Positions 61,807-64,000 of a DNA stretch of 64,000 nt are shown here, in pieces. The notes under the pieces are model-generated. The model saw only the letters and a program-made list of their open reading frames with translations, searched no databases and was not told the DNA's origin. The position numbers were made by a program, and so were the translations under genes. Every line of letters begins with the position of its first letter. The first letter of the stretch is position 1. Source of the stretch: Candidatus Bathyarchaeota archaeon (GTDB taxonomy: Archaea > Thermoproteota > Bathyarchaeia > Bathyarchaeales > Bathycorpusculaceae); NCBI GenBank assembly GCA_026014735.1, contig JAOZHT010000003.1, forward strand, positions 186,001 to 250,000, in the 5' to 3' direction.

Positions 61807-62063
61807 GCAAGCACCACAAAAAAGGCTCAGCGGAACCTCTCCTGTTGAGTTTCCAAAAGCGGAACGCTTGGGGTAGCCACAGGTTGGTTTACCAGAAAAT
61901 GTTGGCTGATGATTGAGGCTTTAGCAAGGTGTTACTGAGCCAGAATTCGAGTTATAAAAAACCGCTCTTAAAATAAAAAAGTATGTGACTACACGGAACC
62001 ACAGCGGGTAAGCATTGCCTTAACAGATAGGCCACGGACAACAATGCCTGCATCCGCCCACGG

Positions 62064-62450
62064 CTAAGGGTTCTTTTTTGCCAGCGTCGGAGGCTTGCGA
62101 CGGGCATCCCAGGCATGATGCAGCGCCAAACCCGGGTGACTGAGCAGCATACGGGGTCCAGCGTACCGCATGACGGTCCGGGCTTTCTGCTTCATGTCGG
62201 GTCGATAGCAGTGGATGGTGCATTTGCCGCAGGTGGTTTTTTTCTCTTGGAAGGGGCACTTGTCGAGGCGCATAAAGGCGTATTCTTTGAATTGCTGGCA
62301 CTCCATGCAGAGGGCGCCGTTTTGGGTGCCGTGGTGGTTTTTGCAGTAGATTTCCACCATGTAGCCTATGGTTTTCTTTTCGCGTCGCATGCGTTTATGG
62401 GTGGGGTTTGGGCGTTGAGGCTGCATATGCATCAGATTATAGGTGGGCAT
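62064..62450 (-). CDS. Nitrous-oxide-stimulated promoter family protein (YgbA-like)
   Basis: 128 residues, perhaps from an inner ATG at residue 21. KKTIGYMVEIYCKNHH, CMECQQFKEYAFMRLDKCPF, CGKCTIHCY and VMRYAGPRML match the YgbA family in order. The eight cysteines suggest a metal or Fe-S site and a role in nitrosative stress in bacteria. Rare-looking in archaea, so possibly acquired. The 61807-62063 gap beside it shows no gene. Confidence 0.75.
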   Translation of the reverse strand: MPTYNLMHMQPQRPNPTHKRMRREKKTIGYMVEIYCKNHHGTQNGALCMECQQFKEYAFMRLDKCPFQEKKTTCGKCTIHCYRPDMKQKARTVMRYAGPRMLLSHPGLALHHAWDARRKPPTLAKKNP

Positions 62451-62512
62451 GAACCCACATAAGTTTTAACCCTAATAGCTAAGGGGTTTTCTGGCAGTTC
62501 AATTCTGTGCAG

Positions 62513-62672
62513 GCTGTTTTTGTTTAGTTGTTGTTGTGGCGGATCCGCCTTTATTCAACAACAACCCGCGGATTGTGCAAAGCAATGCTTCTTAGCAACA
62601 GGCGCCGGGGCGCATTGCAGGCTGGTTGTGCAATCAGCCACAAGCAGAACAACAAATTGATCTGCTAAGAGG
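62513..62672 (+). repeat. Dispersed structured repeat, copy B
   Basis: Matches 25092-25250. The GTTGTTGTTG/CAACAACAAC arms enclose the perfect palindrome GGCGGATCCGCC; the 3' part has ATTGCA/TGCAAT and GGCTG/CAGCC arms. Lies upstream of metG, before its TATA-like element (TTTTAAATA, 62747-62755). Confidence 0.65.
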
Positions 62673-62789
62673 GGCATCCTCTGCTTGCCGTACGCTTCTG
62701 CATAAAACCAGGCTCCAAAGCATCTCTATGATGAGCCACATAGCAATTTTAAATAGGGCGAACCTCAACGTTTGGTTGGAGAATCCACT

Positions 62790-64000
62790 TTGCCCCAGAA
62801 AGTTCTCGTAACATCCGCTTGGCCATACATAAACGCCATCCCCCACCTAGGCAACTTAGTCGGCTCCGTCCTATCCGCCGACGTAACCGCCCGCTACTAC
62901 CGGCTCAAAGGCGCAGACACATTGATGGTCAGCGGCTCCGACACACACGGCACCCCCATGGAAGTCGCCGCCCTAAAAGAAGGCATAACGCCAAGGGCGC
63001 TAACCCAGCGCAACCACGCAAAAGTGGCTGAGCTGTTCCAGCGGTGGGACGCCAGCTTTGACAATTACACCAGCACCGAAAGCCCCGTGCATAAGGAATT
63101 TGTGCAGAAGACGCTTTTGGAAATTCAGAGGAACGGCTATATCTTCGCGCAGGACACGCAGATGCTTTACTGTGAGCGTGACCAGCGTTTCTTGCCTGAC
63201 CGCTTCGTTGAGGGTAAATGTCCTTTCTGCGGCTGCGAGAAGGCGCGGGGCGACCAATGCGATAGCTGCGGCAAACTGCTTGAGCCCACAGCGTTGATTG
63301 AGCCGTACTGTACCATATGCAAAACCAAGCCAGTTGTGAAGAACACGCGGCACTGGTATATTGACCTCTCCAAACTCGAAAAGCAGCTGATAGAATACAT
63401 AGAAAATAATCCTCAGCTTCCCTCTAACGTAAAATGCTTCAGCCTAAACTGGATTAAAGAGGGCCTTAAACCCCGCGCCGTCACCCGCGACGTCGAATGG
63501 GGCATACCTGCACCGTTTGAAGGCGCCGAGGGCAAAACCATCTATGTCTGGGTGGAAGCCGTGATGGGCTACATATCCGCCACCATCGAGCACAGCCAGC
63601 GTCTGGGGCAGCCTGAGAAGTGGCGCGAATACTGGCTCAACAAGGAAGCGAAAACCCTCTACTTTGTCGGCAAAGACAACATCCCATTCCACACCATCAT
63701 CCTACCCGCGCTGCTTTTAGCTTCGGGTCAAGGCTACAACCTCCCATACAACGTTTCCGCCACCGAGTTTCTCCAGTTCCGCGGACAAAAAGCCTCCAAA
63801 AGCCAGCGGGTAGGCATCTGGATAGACGAAGCCTTAGAGATGTACCCGGTGGATTACTGGCGCTTCTTCCTCATCGCCACGCGCCCCGAAAGCAAAGACA
63901 CCAACTTCACCTGGGAAGCCTTCCGAGAAAAAATCAACGCCGACCTCAACGACACATTTGGCAACTTCATCCACCGCACCCTCTCATTCATAAACAGCAA
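62790..64000 (+). CDS. metG: Methionyl-tRNA synthetase (5' part, runs off the window)
   Basis: TTG start at 62790 after GGTTGGAG; the frame stays open to the window end (about 403 residues seen). PYINAIPHLGNL holds the HIGH-type motif, CPFCGCEKARGDQCDSCG (near 146-163) is the zinc-knuckle insert, and KASKSQ (near 332) replaces KMSKS. Charges initiator and elongator tRNA-Met. The TATA-like element at 62747-62755 gives a leader of about 12 bases. Confidence 0.9.
   Translation, partial: MPQKVLVTSAWPYINAIPHLGNLVGSVLSADVTARYYRLKGADTLMVSGSDTHGTPMEVAALKEGITPRALTQRNHAKVAELFQRWDASFDNYTSTESPVHKEFVQKTLLEIQRNGYIFAQDTQMLYCERDQRFLPDRFVEGKCPFCGCEKARGDQCDSCGKLLEPTALIEPYCTICKTKPVVKNTRHWYIDLSKLEKQLIEYIENNPQLPSNVKCFSLNWIKEGLKPRAVTRDVEWGIPAPFEGAEGKTIYVWVEAVMGYISATIEHSQRLGQPEKWREYWLNKEAKTLYFVGKDNIPFHTIILPALLLASGQGYNLPYNVSATEFLQFRGQKASKSQRVGIWIDEALEMYPVDYWRFFLIATRPESKDTNFTWEAFREKINADLNDTFGNFIHRTLSFINS

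Noticed and set aside
1-64000. CRISPR array, diversity-generating retroelement or rRNA operon
   Set aside because: No regularly spaced repeats, no reverse transcriptase or cas gene and no rRNA-like sequence were seen.

Overview
The window looks like chromosomal DNA of an uncultured mesophilic archaeon, most likely of the Bathyarchaeia; the phylum is an inference, the domain is well supported. Archaeal signs are pantoate kinase next to the archaeal type of phosphopantetheine adenylyltransferase, a geranylgeranyl reductase for isoprenoid lipids, HdrBC/MvhGA-type energy genes, TATA-type promoters with short leaders, an MCM-like helicase, and tubulin/FtsZ-superfamily genes. A secreted GH5 glycosidase, GTP-dependent PEP carboxykinase and an H2/heterodisulfide module fit a heterotrophic anaerobe that also handles hydrogen.

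Layout. 1-1 kb: small zinc-binding proteins and a DUF4184-like membrane protein. About 1.07-15.6 kb: an integrated mobile element, bounded by two similar 21-bp sequences (candidate att sites). It carries small unknown genes, a 1032-residue tail-fibre-like protein, a prohead-protease-like gene, an operon of ribbon-helix-helix protein, small protein and MCM-like helicase, and a tyrosine integrase at its right end. No capsid, portal or terminase gene is recognisable, so it is a satellite, a plasmid-virus hybrid or a decayed provirus. 15.6-19.2 kb: membrane-bound regulator, S51 peptidase, membrane proteins. 19.3-23.2 kb: the operon hdrC-hdrB-mvhG-mvhA. 23.3-24.4 kb: an archaeal STAND-type ATPase bracketed exactly by two 40-bp palindromic repeats. 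25.1-28.8 kb: a dispersed 160-bp repeat, a pyrimidine-dimer glycosylase, then a CoA cluster (ECF S component, pantoate kinase, coaD) facing an unusual fusion of a ribbon-helix-helix domain with an AIR-synthase-like domain. 28.9-31.6 kb: GH5 glycosidase with long Thr/Pro linkers.

31.9-39.5 kb holds the most interesting locus: a signal-peptide/TM protein, a large tubulin/FtsZ-like GTPase with a long helical tail, a second protein that may be a degenerate tubulin-fold paralogue with an acidic disordered tail, and a polytopic membrane protein with a large helical cytoplasmic domain. I propose a membrane-anchored cytoskeletal system.

39.5-64 kb is mostly housekeeping: tandem flavodoxins, a multi-PAS histidine kinase with an N-terminal frameshift, geranylgeranyl reductase with a divergent HxlR-type regulator, aspS-gatC-gatA-gatB followed by asparaginase and tRNA-Asn (transamidation route to Asn-tRNA), NAD synthetase, PEP carboxykinase, a class II-like PurE, a hydrogenase maturation protease that could process MvhA, a DUF3131 protein, a YgbA-like protein, a second copy of the dispersed repeat, and the start of metG running off the end.
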